Below are positions 7,690-16,604 of a DNA stretch of 40,262 nucleotides, piece by piece (within the stretch, counting starts at the first letter, position 1; each line of letters opens with the position of its first letter). The notes below the pieces were generated by a model that was not told the DNA's origin, made no database searches, and saw only the letters and a program-made list of their open reading frames with translations. Made by a program: the position numbers and the translations under genes. Source of the stretch: an uncultured Gilliamella sp. (GTDB lineage: Bacteria > Pseudomonadota > Gammaproteobacteria > Enterobacterales > Orbaceae); assembly GCA_946481345.1 (NCBI GenBank), contig CAMLMY010000018.1, positions 1 to 40,262 on the forward strand, written 5' to 3'.

Positions 7690-8496
7690 ATGATTTTTGA
7701 GTTTGTTATCTTCCTCATTATCGGGGCTGCGGCTGGTTTGCTTGCAGGTATGTTCGGTGTTGGTGGGGGAGCATTGATTGTACCGGCTCTAATTTTTACG
7801 CTCAATTATTTCAATCTGGGGAACCATTGGACTCACCATATTGCTATAGCTTCATCCTTAGCGACAATTATTGGCACTAGTTTATCATCAAGTTGGACTC
7901 AAAATAAAAACAAAAACATTGAATGGTCAATTCTAAAAAAGATGGTAATAGGTTGCATTATCGGTACAATTGCCGGTTCTTACATGACCCCTTATATTCC
8001 AGGTATATGGTTAAAATGGCTATTTATCATTTTTCTAATTTATGTTGGTAGTAAATTTATTTTTAAAACTAATAAAGTGATACAAAATCAAATATCTGAA
8101 GTAACTTCGTCGGGTAACAGTATTTTTATTGCTGTTGGTACATTAATTGGTGTTTTTGCTGCACTGGTCGGTGTGGGTGGCGGTGTACTGGTTGTACCGT
8201 TTTTGAAAAAATGCGGAGTCGATATGCGTAAAGCAATTGGAACATCAGCTGCATTCACCTTACCCGTCGCTTTTGGTGGCACTATTGGTTACATTATTGC
8301 GGGTTGGAATATCCAAGAACTTCCTGAATATAGCTTAGGTTTTATCTATTTACCTGCGGTATTTTCAATTATGCTCACCAGTATACCTATGGCAAAAGTC
8401 GGCGTGCAAATCTCGCAAAAATTACCAGTAAATAAACTGATTACCTATTTCGGTATTTTTTTATTAATGCTTGCAGTAAAGCTTATTGTTTCCTAA
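7690..8496 (+). CDS. TauE/SafE-family anion permease (probable sulfite/sulfur-compound transporter)
   Basis: The 268-residue integral membrane protein has about eight hydrophobic segments arranged as two homologous halves. Each half opens with a glycine-rich hallmark: GMFGVGGGALIVPAL (about residues 21-35) and ALVGVGGGVLVVPFL (about residues 157-171). Members move sulfite, sulfoacetate, organosulfonates or related anions across the inner membrane; the substrate is not deducible here. AAGGA lies at good spacing before the ATG. It is divergent from the OsmC gene across a 296-base region with direct repeats. No sulfur-metabolism genes are adjacent to narrow the function. Confidence 0.87.
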   Translation: MIFEFVIFLIIGAAAGLLAGMFGVGGGALIVPALIFTLNYFNLGNHWTHHIAIASSLATIIGTSLSSSWTQNKNKNIEWSILKKMVIGCIIGTIAGSYMTPYIPGIWLKWLFIIFLIYVGSKFIFKTNKVIQNQISEVTSSGNSIFIAVGTLIGVFAALVGVGGGVLVVPFLKKCGVDMRKAIGTSAAFTLPVAFGGTIGYIIAGWNIQELPEYSLGFIYLPAVFSIMLTSIPMAKVGVQISQKLPVNKLITYFGIFLLMLAVKLIVS

Positions 8497-8629
8497 TTTT
8501 TTATTTTCATAATTATATAATTCAAAAAATTAGAAAATTAAAACTATCAAAAACAATTCTAAAATAACACTTTAAATTATAAATCATTGTGTATTCTATC
8601 TCTTGAAATTTTAATTAGTATAACAAAAA

Positions 8630-9001
8630 TTACAAATATCGGTACGACTGAGGAGCAACAATGTTTTTTCCAAAATAGTTCAAAGATTTAGGTTCATCAT
8701 ACAAAGTTACTTTGCCAACTGCGATAGCAAAGGCCAAGGATTTTTCTTCAAAATACTCATCATAAAAGCTTTTACTAACACCTGCATATTTTTTGGTTTT
8801 TTCCCATACTAAATTTGGCTCATCGGAAATTACGTGATCTATATCAAATTCACCAACTACTTTTCCAATAGGCATCGTTGCGTAAATTACAATAGTCTTA
8901 ACGGATTGTCTTTTGAAAAGTTTTTTTCTAAACTCATATTTCTTTTCACCAGATAATATTTTTTCAACAAATTCTGGTTTAATTGATAATAAAACTTTCA
9001 T
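8630..9001 (-). CDS. ASCH-domain protein
   Basis: A 123-residue single-domain protein of the ASCH fold, a PUA-like beta-barrel. The diagnostic motif G-x-K-x-Y-E-x-R is at residues 18-25 (GEKKYEFR), after an N-terminal strand VLLSIKPEFVEKIL. Family members bind RNA, and some act on modified nucleosides (N4-acetylcytidine amidohydrolase YqfB is a small ASCH enzyme). ATG 9001 is preceded by AGGTGA at proper spacing; an in-frame GTG at 9010 is less likely. The start lies inside the 3' end of the GNAT gene (23-base overlap), so the two are translationally coupled and should act together. Very AT-rich. Confidence 0.83.
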   Translation of the reverse strand: MKVLLSIKPEFVEKILSGEKKYEFRKKLFKRQSVKTIVIYATMPIGKVVGEFDIDHVISDEPNLVWEKTKKYAGVSKSFYDEYFEEKSLAFAIAVGKVTLYDEPKSLNYFGKNIVAPQSYRYL

Positions 9002-10049
9002 TGACATCACCTAATTTCAAAATTTTATCAAATTGTTTATCAGTAAGTTTTAAACATCCCCACCTTATTTCACTATCTAAGCCTACTTCGTTAATAAGAG
9101 CTTTTCTATTTGGCCGATGTGATAAAGCAATATTATATGTAAACTTTATTACATAACAAGGAAAAGAAGTTTTGTAATGATTTTCATCATACAGCCTATT
9201 TAATTCTTCCGAAGTAAATACACTATATTTAGTGCAATATTCAACATATTCTTTTTTATTAGAAAAAGTAGACATTTGTCTTACTTCTTCAATAACACAA
9301 ATTGATGTGGCAACAGAGGAAAAATATGCTTTTTTGCCTTCATCCGCTGTTCTATAAATTACAACAATATCTCCTTTTTTTAAATTACCAAGCGTTTGTA
9401 TTTTAGAAATATAAACTTTATGAATACTGTTAGTATGGGATACATCATGAATTATTGAACTTGATTCTGTTATTAAAATTGAATCAGGGAAAAGTTGGGT
9501 GTGAAATTTGGGATATATAGCTAATAAATATTTATTATTATTCGTATTAATATAAGGATAATCTTTTTCCAAATTACCTGTAAATTGTCGTTTTTTTAGT
9601 AATACATTTTCAGAACCATTATCACTTTTTTTTACTCCAGCAGAGTGAAAACCATATCTTTTGAATAAATTAATTAAATAATCATGTTTATCAAAAATTG
9701 TTACATATATACCCATCACATTATTTACAATTGCGACATCAAATATTTTTTTTATAAAACGTTCACCTCGTAACGTACCTGCAGGATTGAATTTAAAAGT
9801 ACCAACTTTTAAGTAACAACCATCCATTAATGGGGGATTTATATCATCAATATTATTCTCTAATTTTAAATACATAAAACCATCTATGGTTGAAAAATTA
9901 TCATTGTAAAGAACAAAGGCTTTATCTTGTAATTGAACTTTTTTAAGCCACCAATTTATAAAACCATGCGAATAATCTTTCTTGAGTGTATCAAAAAAAG
10001 GGTCAGAAAAATCAATTTCTCCAAACTCTTGAATCTTTAAGTTATCCAT
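8979..10049 (-). CDS. GNAT-like acetyltransferase fused to a PUA/EVE-like domain
   Basis: A 356-residue, two-part protein. Residues about 40-160 look like a GNAT fold. TLRGERFIKKIFDVA (92-106) sits where the acetyl-CoA-binding motif A lies. The segment LINLFKRYGFHSAG (125-138) is the usual motif B end (x-L-Y-x-k-x-G-F). Residues about 170-350 resemble a PUA/EVE/ASCH-type barrel, with GDIVVIYRT (226-234) followed by a strand with SICVIEEV. It is coupled to a second PUA-like protein, ASCH. This suggests recognition of a modified nucleic acid or nucleotide, possibly in defence or tRNA/RNA modification, but no function is established. AAGGA before the ATG supports the start. Confidence 0.7.
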   Translation of the reverse strand: MDNLKIQEFGEIDFSDPFFDTLKKDYSHGFINWWLKKVQLQDKAFVLYNDNFSTIDGFMYLKLENNIDDINPPLMDGCYLKVGTFKFNPAGTLRGERFIKKIFDVAIVNNVMGIYVTIFDKHDYLINLFKRYGFHSAGVKKSDNGSENVLLKKRQFTGNLEKDYPYINTNNNKYLLAIYPKFHTQLFPDSILITESSSIIHDVSHTNSIHKVYISKIQTLGNLKKGDIVVIYRTADEGKKAYFSSVATSICVIEEVRQMSTFSNKKEYVEYCTKYSVFTSEELNRLYDENHYKTSFPCYVIKFTYNIALSHRPNRKALINEVGLDSEIRWGCLKLTDKQFDKILKLGDVNESFIIN

Positions 10050-10244
10050 ATTATTCCTTATTATTAAAATAATCTATTATAAGTATCATTTTTTTATTTT
10101 TATATTTGATTATATAATAAACCATATATAACACTAAGATAATATTATAATTTCAAAAATTTTCGTTCTTGATCGGAAAATTTCCCATTGTAGATAAAAA
10201 TCTAATCTTCTGAAATTTTAATTAAGTGCTTTCGATAATCATTT
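10050..10244. other. Upstream region of the GNAT/ASCH pair
   Basis: These 195 bases contain no gene. An imperfect AAATTTTC-G / CGGAAAATTT inverted repeat (around 10158-10182) lies between the promoter area and the tandem array. It may be an operator or weak hairpin; nothing else is evident. Confidence 0.3.
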
Positions 10245-10399
10245 GTGATGAAAGAGAAGTTTAGAGAGTTCTAACTAATGATATTGATATAACAGACAGC
10301 TTTGTAAAAATTATTCAGGAGTCTATACCATTTCAATTTTAAATAATTAAAAAGGTAGCTAATGCAAATTATTGATTTAATTGCTAAATATACTAGACG

Positions 10400-10465
10400 T
10401 TTTCGCACTTCTTTCACCACTAAGTTTTTTGCATATCGCCATAATAGGATCAGTAGTTATAACAT
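10400..10465 (-). pseudogene. Decayed mltB 3'-end fragment (copy A)
   Basis: Corresponds to the last codons of mltB, displaced by two 221-bp periods. The stop codon position reads AAA here instead of TAA. The coding segment is frameshifted relative to mltB, as in copy B. Non-functional by appearance. Confidence 0.7.
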
Positions 10466-10620
10466 GTGATCACAGAGAAGTTTAGAGTATTCTTACTAAT
10501 TTTATTGATATAACAGACAGCTTTGTAAAAATTATTCAGGAGTCTATACCGTTTCAATTTTAAATAATTAAAAAGGTCGCTAATGCAAATTATTGATTTA
10601 GTTGCTAAATATACTAGACG

Positions 10621-10686
10621 TTATCGCACTTCTTTCACCACTAAGTTTTTTGCATACCGCCATAATAGGATCAGTAGTTATAACAT
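10621..10686 (-). pseudogene. Decayed mltB 3'-end fragment (copy B)
   Basis: Read on the minus strand it gives VIT-TDPIMAV in one frame and LVVKEVR-stop in another. This parallels the mltB ending VITRYN...MAVWQLGLAVKEAR-stop. A frameshift and a short deletion separate the two parts. It is a degenerated duplicate of the true gene end, one 221-bp period away. Confidence 0.75.
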
Positions 10687-10791
10687 GTGATCACAGAGAA
10701 GTTTAGAGTATTCTTACTAATTTTATTGATATAACAGACAGCTTTGTAAAAATTATTCAGGAGTCTATACCGTTTCAATTTTAAATAATTA

Positions 10792-10815
10792 AAAAGGTCG
10801 CTAATGCGACCTTTT
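10792..10815 (-). terminator. mltB intrinsic terminator
   Basis: A perfect 10-bp stem AAAAGGTCGC / GCGACCTTTT with loop TAAT lies 26 bases past the mltB stop. On the minus strand it is followed by a T-rich tail (TTAATTATTT). In tandem copies A and B only the AAAAGGT half survives. The other arm has become GCAAATTATT, so those copies cannot form the hairpin. Confidence 0.8.
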
Positions 10816-10841
10816 GTTTCAGTTACGAAATATGCTTGGCA

Positions 10842-11921
10842 TTATCGCGCCTCTTTCACCGCTAAGCCTAATTGCCATACGGCCATAGCATAATGCGTAC
10901 TATGATTGTATCGAGTGATGACATAAAAGTTTGGTAAGCCATACCAATATTGATAGCTATCGCCCATATCCAACCGCAATAAACTGACCTTATTATGGCC
11001 ATCTAATGAACTTTTTGGTTTTAGTCCTGCTTTAGCTAACGTTTCAACGGTGTATTTTGTACTAAAACCCGTATCAAGTGATAGCGCTTGCCCATCGGCG
11101 ATAACCGCGACTTTTTTACCACTTTGCCAACCATGTGCTTTAAAGTAGTTAGCCACACTGCCGATTGCATCAACCGGATCCCACAGATCGATGTGTCCAT
11201 CATTGTTAAAATCGACAGCATGATTTCTGAACGCTGATGGCATAAATTGACCATATCCCATCGCCCCAGCGAATGATCCACTCAGATCAAATGGGTCAAC
11301 GCTTTCATCACGGCACATAACTAAAAAGTGCTCTAACTCATCTGTAAAATACTGTGCTCGTCTTGGATAATAGAAAGCAAGAGTTGAGAGTGCATCAATA
11401 ATTTTGGTTTTACCCATCACTCGCCCCCAACCCGTTTCTACACCAATAATGCCCACAATAATTTCAGGTGGTACACCATATTGGTCATACGCTTGTTGTA
11501 ACTCTTTTTTATAATTATTCCAAAATTCTACCCCACGAGGTAAATTACTTGGCGTGATAAATTTGTTTTTATAACGGATCCATGCACCATTAGGTTTAGA
11601 TACTGTAGAAGAACCTGATGTTGGCGCTTGCTTATCCATTAAATTAATTACCCAGTCAAGTTTGTTGGTTTGCGAAAGCACTTCGCGTAATTGCTCACGA
11701 TTAAATCCATGTTTATTGACCATTCTGGTAATAAAATTTTCTTGATCAACAGCCAACGGTTCACTGTTGTTTTTTGGAGGATTGTGTTCTTCTTCTAAAT
11801 AGACACCCCCTTCGACATTAGGATGTCCGCGATGTTCTTGCATAGGCGATATTGAAGATTTCTCACTACCACAAGCTGTAAGCAACAATATTATATTAAT
11901 TAGAATGATGATTCGCTGCAT
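10842..11921 (-). CDS. mltB: Membrane-bound lytic murein transglycosylase B
   Basis: A 359-residue lipoprotein (lipobox LTAC, Cys17) anchored in the outer membrane. MltB cleaves the MurNAc-GlcNAc bond of peptidoglycan, leaving 1,6-anhydroMurNAc ends. The SLT-B domain is clear: the catalytic glutamate is E162 in GIIGVETGWGR, the same number as in E. coli MltB. Further hallmarks are STLAFYYPRRAQYFTDELEHFL, GSFAGAMGYGQFMPS and the EF-hand-like loop DFNNDGHIDLWD. The C-terminal tail AVKEAR is the part duplicated downstream in the tandem array. It lies 50 bases downstream of ldhA on the same strand and may be read through from it. Near full length for the family. Confidence 0.96.
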   Translation of the reverse strand: MQRIIILINIILLLTACGSEKSSISPMQEHRGHPNVEGGVYLEEEHNPPKNNSEPLAVDQENFITRMVNKHGFNREQLREVLSQTNKLDWVINLMDKQAPTSGSSTVSKPNGAWIRYKNKFITPSNLPRGVEFWNNYKKELQQAYDQYGVPPEIIVGIIGVETGWGRVMGKTKIIDALSTLAFYYPRRAQYFTDELEHFLVMCRDESVDPFDLSGSFAGAMGYGQFMPSAFRNHAVDFNNDGHIDLWDPVDAIGSVANYFKAHGWQSGKKVAVIADGQALSLDTGFSTKYTVETLAKAGLKPKSSLDGHNKVSLLRLDMGDSYQYWYGLPNFYVITRYNHSTHYAMAVWQLGLAVKEAR

Positions 11922-11971
11922 ATAAAACCTATATTTTATGTTATTAAAAAATCGACGACATCTTAAAGTAT

Positions 11972-12979
11972 TTATTGTTTTTCAACAATATTTGAACAAT
12001 CTTTACCTTCAACAACCTGTTTAACATTCGTTAAAGTCGTATCAGAAATATTTAACAGTGCTTCTTGAGTTAAAAATGCCTGATGTCCAGTAAAGATAAC
12101 ATTATGACATGACGATAGACGACGAAATACATCATCTAATATTACATCGTTTGATTTATCTTCAAAAAATAGATCGCGTTCGTTTTCATATACATCCATA
12201 CCTAGAGCGCCGATTTTGGTCTGTTTTAATGCATCAATAGCGGCTGTAGCATCCAGTAATGCTCCTCGACTGGTATTAATAATCATGACGCCATCTTTCA
12301 TTTTTTGGAAAGATTCTTTATTCAGTAAGTGATAATTTTCGGGTGTCATTGGACAATGTAATGTGATGATATCCGATTTGGCATAAAGTTCGTCTAATTC
12401 GACATATTGTGCGCCAAGTTCGACAACAATGTCATTTGGATATGGATCATAAGCTAAGATATGCATGCCAAAACCTTTTAAGATACGAATCGCTGCTTGT
12501 CCAATTTTACCTGTGCCAATCACGCCAGCAGTGCGATTGTGCATATTAAAGCCAGTTAATCCATCTAAAGAAAAATTAGCATCGCGTGTGCGTTGATAAG
12601 CCTTATGGGTACGGCGATTAAGAGTCATCATTAACGCAACTGCATGTTCAGCAACCGCTTCAGGTGAATAAGCGGGTACACGCACAACGGTAATACCTAA
12701 TTTTTTTGCCTCAGCAAGATCAACATTATCGAATCCAGCACAACGTAATGCTAGAATTTTTATGCCATATTCAGCCAATTTGTGTAAAACTTTTTTATCA
12801 ACTTCATCATTCACAAATACACAAACTGCATCATAACCTTGCGCAGTAACCACCGTTTTTTGGCTTAATTTGTGTTCATAATATTCGATATCGAAACCAA
12901 ATTTTTTATTGGCGATTTCAAGATGCTCTTTGTCATAATGTTTACTACTGAATACAGCAATTTTTGTTGGATTTTTCAT
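11972..12979 (-). CDS. ldhA: Fermentative D-lactate dehydrogenase
   Basis: The 335-residue protein reduces pyruvate to D-lactate with NADH in the cytosol, regenerating NAD in fermentation. It is closely related to E. coli LdhA (329 aa). The Rossmann motif is GTGKIG (155-160). The catalytic set of D-2-hydroxyacid dehydrogenases is Arg238 in TSRGA, Glu267 (or 265) in VYENERD, and His299 in FTGHQAF. The segment MDVYENERDLFFEDKSNDVI is near-identical to the E. coli enzyme. A strong GGGGTG site precedes the ATG. It is divergent from ampG across 262 bases. Its presence fits a fermenting lifestyle in a low-oxygen habitat such as a gut. Confidence 0.96.
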   Translation of the reverse strand: MKNPTKIAVFSSKHYDKEHLEIANKKFGFDIEYYEHKLSQKTVVTAQGYDAVCVFVNDEVDKKVLHKLAEYGIKILALRCAGFDNVDLAEAKKLGITVVRVPAYSPEAVAEHAVALMMTLNRRTHKAYQRTRDANFSLDGLTGFNMHNRTAGVIGTGKIGQAAIRILKGFGMHILAYDPYPNDIVVELGAQYVELDELYAKSDIITLHCPMTPENYHLLNKESFQKMKDGVMIINTSRGALLDATAAIDALKQTKIGALGMDVYENERDLFFEDKSNDVILDDVFRRLSSCHNVIFTGHQAFLTQEALLNISDTTLTNVKQVVEGKDCSNIVEKQ

Positions 12980-13195
12980 ATTATCACACCCCTTTGAATG
13001 GTGATTAGTTGATCTATTAATCGGTCGTTTTCTTTGATGCTTGATTAATAACAGCGTTTTGAAGCATTTCTTGCATGCTCCAAATAAGTGAAGTTTTTAT
13101 TTCAAAACATCCATTGTCACAGTTTTCCTACTTTAGAATCAGGCTTGAGATAATCCGTTTTATCTTGGCTTGCAGAATTATTTTTTATAGTTGTA

Positions 13196-13204
13196 TGCTA
13201 TGAT
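13196..13204 (+). promoter_or_regulatory. Probable extended -10 promoter of ampG
   Basis: TGCTATGAT matches an extended -10 element (TGN-TATAAT) with one mismatch. No good -35 lies at 17 bases, as is usual for extended -10 promoters. The start of transcription would be near 13211, about 30 bases before the ATG. Confidence 0.45.
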
Positions 13205-13241
13205 AACACTTTGCGAAAAAACTAATCAATAAAGTTAAAGA

Positions 13242-14504
13242 ATGACTAATGAGCAAAATTCACTTATAAAAACAATTTTTACCGAAAAAATGCTAATCTG
13301 TATTTTTACTGGATTTGCATCTGGTTTACCTTTTTATTTATTGTTGCAATTATTACCTGCTTGGCTAGAGAGCGAAGGTATCAATATCAAAACAATTGGC
13401 GCGTTTTCGTTAACACAATTTCCCTATATTTTGAAATTTGTCTGGGCGCCATTTATGGACAATATTTCGCTTTTCAATATAGGTAGAAGACGAGGATGGA
13501 TGCTTGCTTCGCAAATTGTATTAGTATTCTTTATCACAATTTTAGGTTTTTTCTCGCCTACATTAAACATTTGGGTAATCGCTGCTATCTGTTTTATTAT
13601 TGCTCTATTTTCAGCCACACAAGATATTGCCCTTGATGCATTTAGGCGAGAATTACTCTTAGATAACGAACAGGGACTTGGCAACAGTATTCATACCAAT
13701 GCTTATCGTGTTGCTGGTTTAGTACCAGGTTCGCTATCATTAATTTTATCCAACTATCTACCTTGGAACAGTGTTTTTATTATTACTGGGCTATTTATGT
13801 TACCAGCAATTATTATGACATTGAAAGTTAAAGAGCCTATCAATCAAGCGCCAAAAAACCATAGTATTGAAGATATCATCATTAAGCCATTTAGTGAATT
13901 TATTAATCGTCAAGGTATAAAAAGTGCACTCACGATTTTGGCTTTCATCTTTCTTTATAAATTGGGTGACAGTATGGCAACCTCACTAGCAACTCCTTTT
14001 TATTTACAGATGGGTTTTAGCCGTTTGGATATTGGCTGGATTGCTAAAAATGCATCATTATGGCCAAGTGTATTTGGTGCATTAATGGGCGGCATATTGA
14101 TGATCAAAATTGGGATTAATCGTGCACTTTGGCTATTTGGTTTTGTACAAGTTATTTCTATTTTAGGGTTTGCATGGTTGTCTGTTGAAGGTCCATTTAC
14201 TGAAATTACCTACCACGCTAAAATTTTATTAGCTTTAGTGATTAGCTTTGAAGCGTTAGGCGTTGGGCTAGGATCAGCGGCCTTTGTAGCTTTTATAGCA
14301 AAAACAACTAATCCCCTTTATACAGCAACACAATTTGCATTATTTACAAGTATTGCTTCTATCCCAAGAACATTAATTAATGCTACCACTGGCATTATGG
14401 TTAATTATTTAGGATGGACAACTTTCTTTGGTTTATGTACGATTCTTGCCATACCTGGTATGTTACTATTATTAAAAGTTGCCCCATGGAATACAAAAGA
14501 ATAG
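13242..14504 (+). CDS. ampG: AmpG-type muropeptide permease (MFS)
   Basis: The 420-residue inner-membrane protein has about 12 hydrophobic segments. AmpG imports GlcNAc-anhydroMurNAc peptides for cell-wall recycling. The N-terminal signature is typical: GFASGLPFYLLLQLLPAWLE, then LTQFPYILKFVWAPFMD. So is the motif SATQDIALDAFRRELL. It is about 70 residues shorter than E. coli AmpG (491 aa), lacking the two extra C-terminal helices. The ATG at 13242 has only a weak AAAGA site. It is followed 8 bases later by a nitroreductase gene, so the two form a likely operon. mltB, which makes AmpG substrates, lies just across ldhA. Confidence 0.88.
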   Translation: MTNEQNSLIKTIFTEKMLICIFTGFASGLPFYLLLQLLPAWLESEGINIKTIGAFSLTQFPYILKFVWAPFMDNISLFNIGRRRGWMLASQIVLVFFITILGFFSPTLNIWVIAAICFIIALFSATQDIALDAFRRELLLDNEQGLGNSIHTNAYRVAGLVPGSLSLILSNYLPWNSVFIITGLFMLPAIIMTLKVKEPINQAPKNHSIEDIIIKPFSEFINRQGIKSALTILAFIFLYKLGDSMATSLATPFYLQMGFSRLDIGWIAKNASLWPSVFGALMGGILMIKIGINRALWLFGFVQVISILGFAWLSVEGPFTEITYHAKILLALVISFEALGVGLGSAAFVAFIAKTTNPLYTATQFALFTSIASIPRTLINATTGIMVNYLGWTTFFGLCTILAIPGMLLLLKVAPWNTKE

Positions 14505-14512
14505 GAGAAAAC

Positions 14513-15169
14513 ATGGATAAATTAACACAAGCCTTATATTTTCGACACGCATGTAAAAAATTTGACAAGACCAAAAAGATTGATCCTGCTGAAATTGAAT
14601 ATATTTTAGATGCAGGTCGCTTATCCCCTTCAGCATATGGATTGGAGCCTTGGCATTTTGTGGTGGTTGACAGCCCTAAAATTAAAAGCGAATTGTCTGA
14701 GGTTTGTTTCAAGCAAGAGCAAGTGACCAGTTGCTCACATTATGTGATTGTACTTTATCGTAAATCAAACAGTTTCTCTCTACAAAGTGAGTATTTCCGT
14801 AAGGCTGTTGCTCGTACTTTACCTGACCCAGATGATCAAAACAGTATTGATGTTATGTGTCAATCAAGGCTCAACTTTTATGAAAATGGTTTAGCCAGTG
14901 GCCTAACTATGAATCATTCATTAGAAATGCAGGCTTATCTAGCTTGTGCCAATATGCTCACAGCCGCCGCTTATCATAATATCGATTCCTGTGCGATTGG
15001 TGGATTTCAACATGATGGTGTTATTAAAATTTTAGAAAATCACATACCGTCATTTAGTGGTGAAAATTTCGGTGTAGCACTTTGTTTAGCATTTGGTTAT
15101 CGCATCAATGAACCAAAACCTAAAATACGTTGGCCACTCAAGGATATCACCACATATCTATCTGAATAA
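14513..15169 (+). CDS. NAD(P)H nitroreductase family flavoprotein (NfsB-like)
   Basis: A 218-residue FMN-dependent oxidoreductase of the nitroreductase fold. Evidence is the N-terminal FMN phosphate-binding segment RHACKKFD, the motif LSPSAYGLEPWHFVVVD, the helix MQAYLACANMLTAAAYHNIDSCAIGGF, and a C-terminal segment ending PKIRWPL. Enzymes of this group reduce quinones, nitroaromatics or flavins with NAD(P)H. The physiological substrate here is unknown. ATG 14513 is preceded by AGGAGA at proper spacing. Earlier in-frame starts lie inside ampG and would add a non-homologous extension. Probably co-transcribed with ampG. Confidence 0.86.
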   Translation: MDKLTQALYFRHACKKFDKTKKIDPAEIEYILDAGRLSPSAYGLEPWHFVVVDSPKIKSELSEVCFKQEQVTSCSHYVIVLYRKSNSFSLQSEYFRKAVARTLPDPDDQNSIDVMCQSRLNFYENGLASGLTMNHSLEMQAYLACANMLTAAAYHNIDSCAIGGFQHDGVIKILENHIPSFSGENFGVALCLAFGYRINEPKPKIRWPLKDITTYLSE

Positions 15170-15183
15170 ATATAAACTGTCTA

Positions 15184-15212
15184 TTGCTTTATGCCTCAAA
15201 GGCGTAAAGCAA
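15184..15212 (+). terminator. Hairpin after the ampG-nitroreductase operon
   Basis: A 13-bp stem (TTGCTTTATGCCT / AGGCGTAAAGCAA, one G-U pair) with a 3-base loop starts 14 bases past the nitroreductase stop. There is no downstream T tract, so it may be an mRNA-stabilising end or a weak terminator rather than a strong intrinsic one. Confidence 0.5.
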
Positions 15213-16590
<1,378 letters not shown>

Positions 16591-16604
16591 ACTAAAATAT
16601 CATC

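Larger units (their letters stand above)
10245..10907. repeat. Three tandem 221-bp units derived from the mltB 3' end
   Basis: Units A (10245-10465), B (10466-10686) and C (10687-10907) have an exact period of 221 bases. Unit C is the native mltB terminator plus the last codons of mltB. A and B are about 95% identical (12 differences by eye). B and C are identical over their first 121 bases and then clearly diverged in the mltB-coding part. Each unit consists of intergenic sequence, one half of the terminator hairpin, and a stretch homologous to the mltB tail. Confidence 0.9.

Noticed and set aside
8493-8533. AT-only inverted repeat after the TauE-type gene as a terminator
   Set aside because: A 10-bp A/T stem with a 21-base loop is too weak and is expected by chance in this base composition.
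10461-10475. TGTGATCACA as a CRP site
   Set aside because: The two half-sites abut with no 6-base spacer, so it cannot be a CRP palindrome. It is only the junction of two 221-bp units.
10245-10907. CRISPR-like array
   Set aside because: The unit is 221 bases with no short repeat/spacer pattern, and it matches the mltB 3' end.
13009-13024. FNR-like site before ldhA (TTGATCTATTAATC)
   Set aside because: Only one half-site fits TTGAT-N4-ATCAA; the second half is off by several positions.
14414-14512. Longer start for the nitroreductase gene
   Set aside because: It overlaps ampG by 91 bases and the extra residues are not family-like; ATG 14513 has a strong ribosome binding site.
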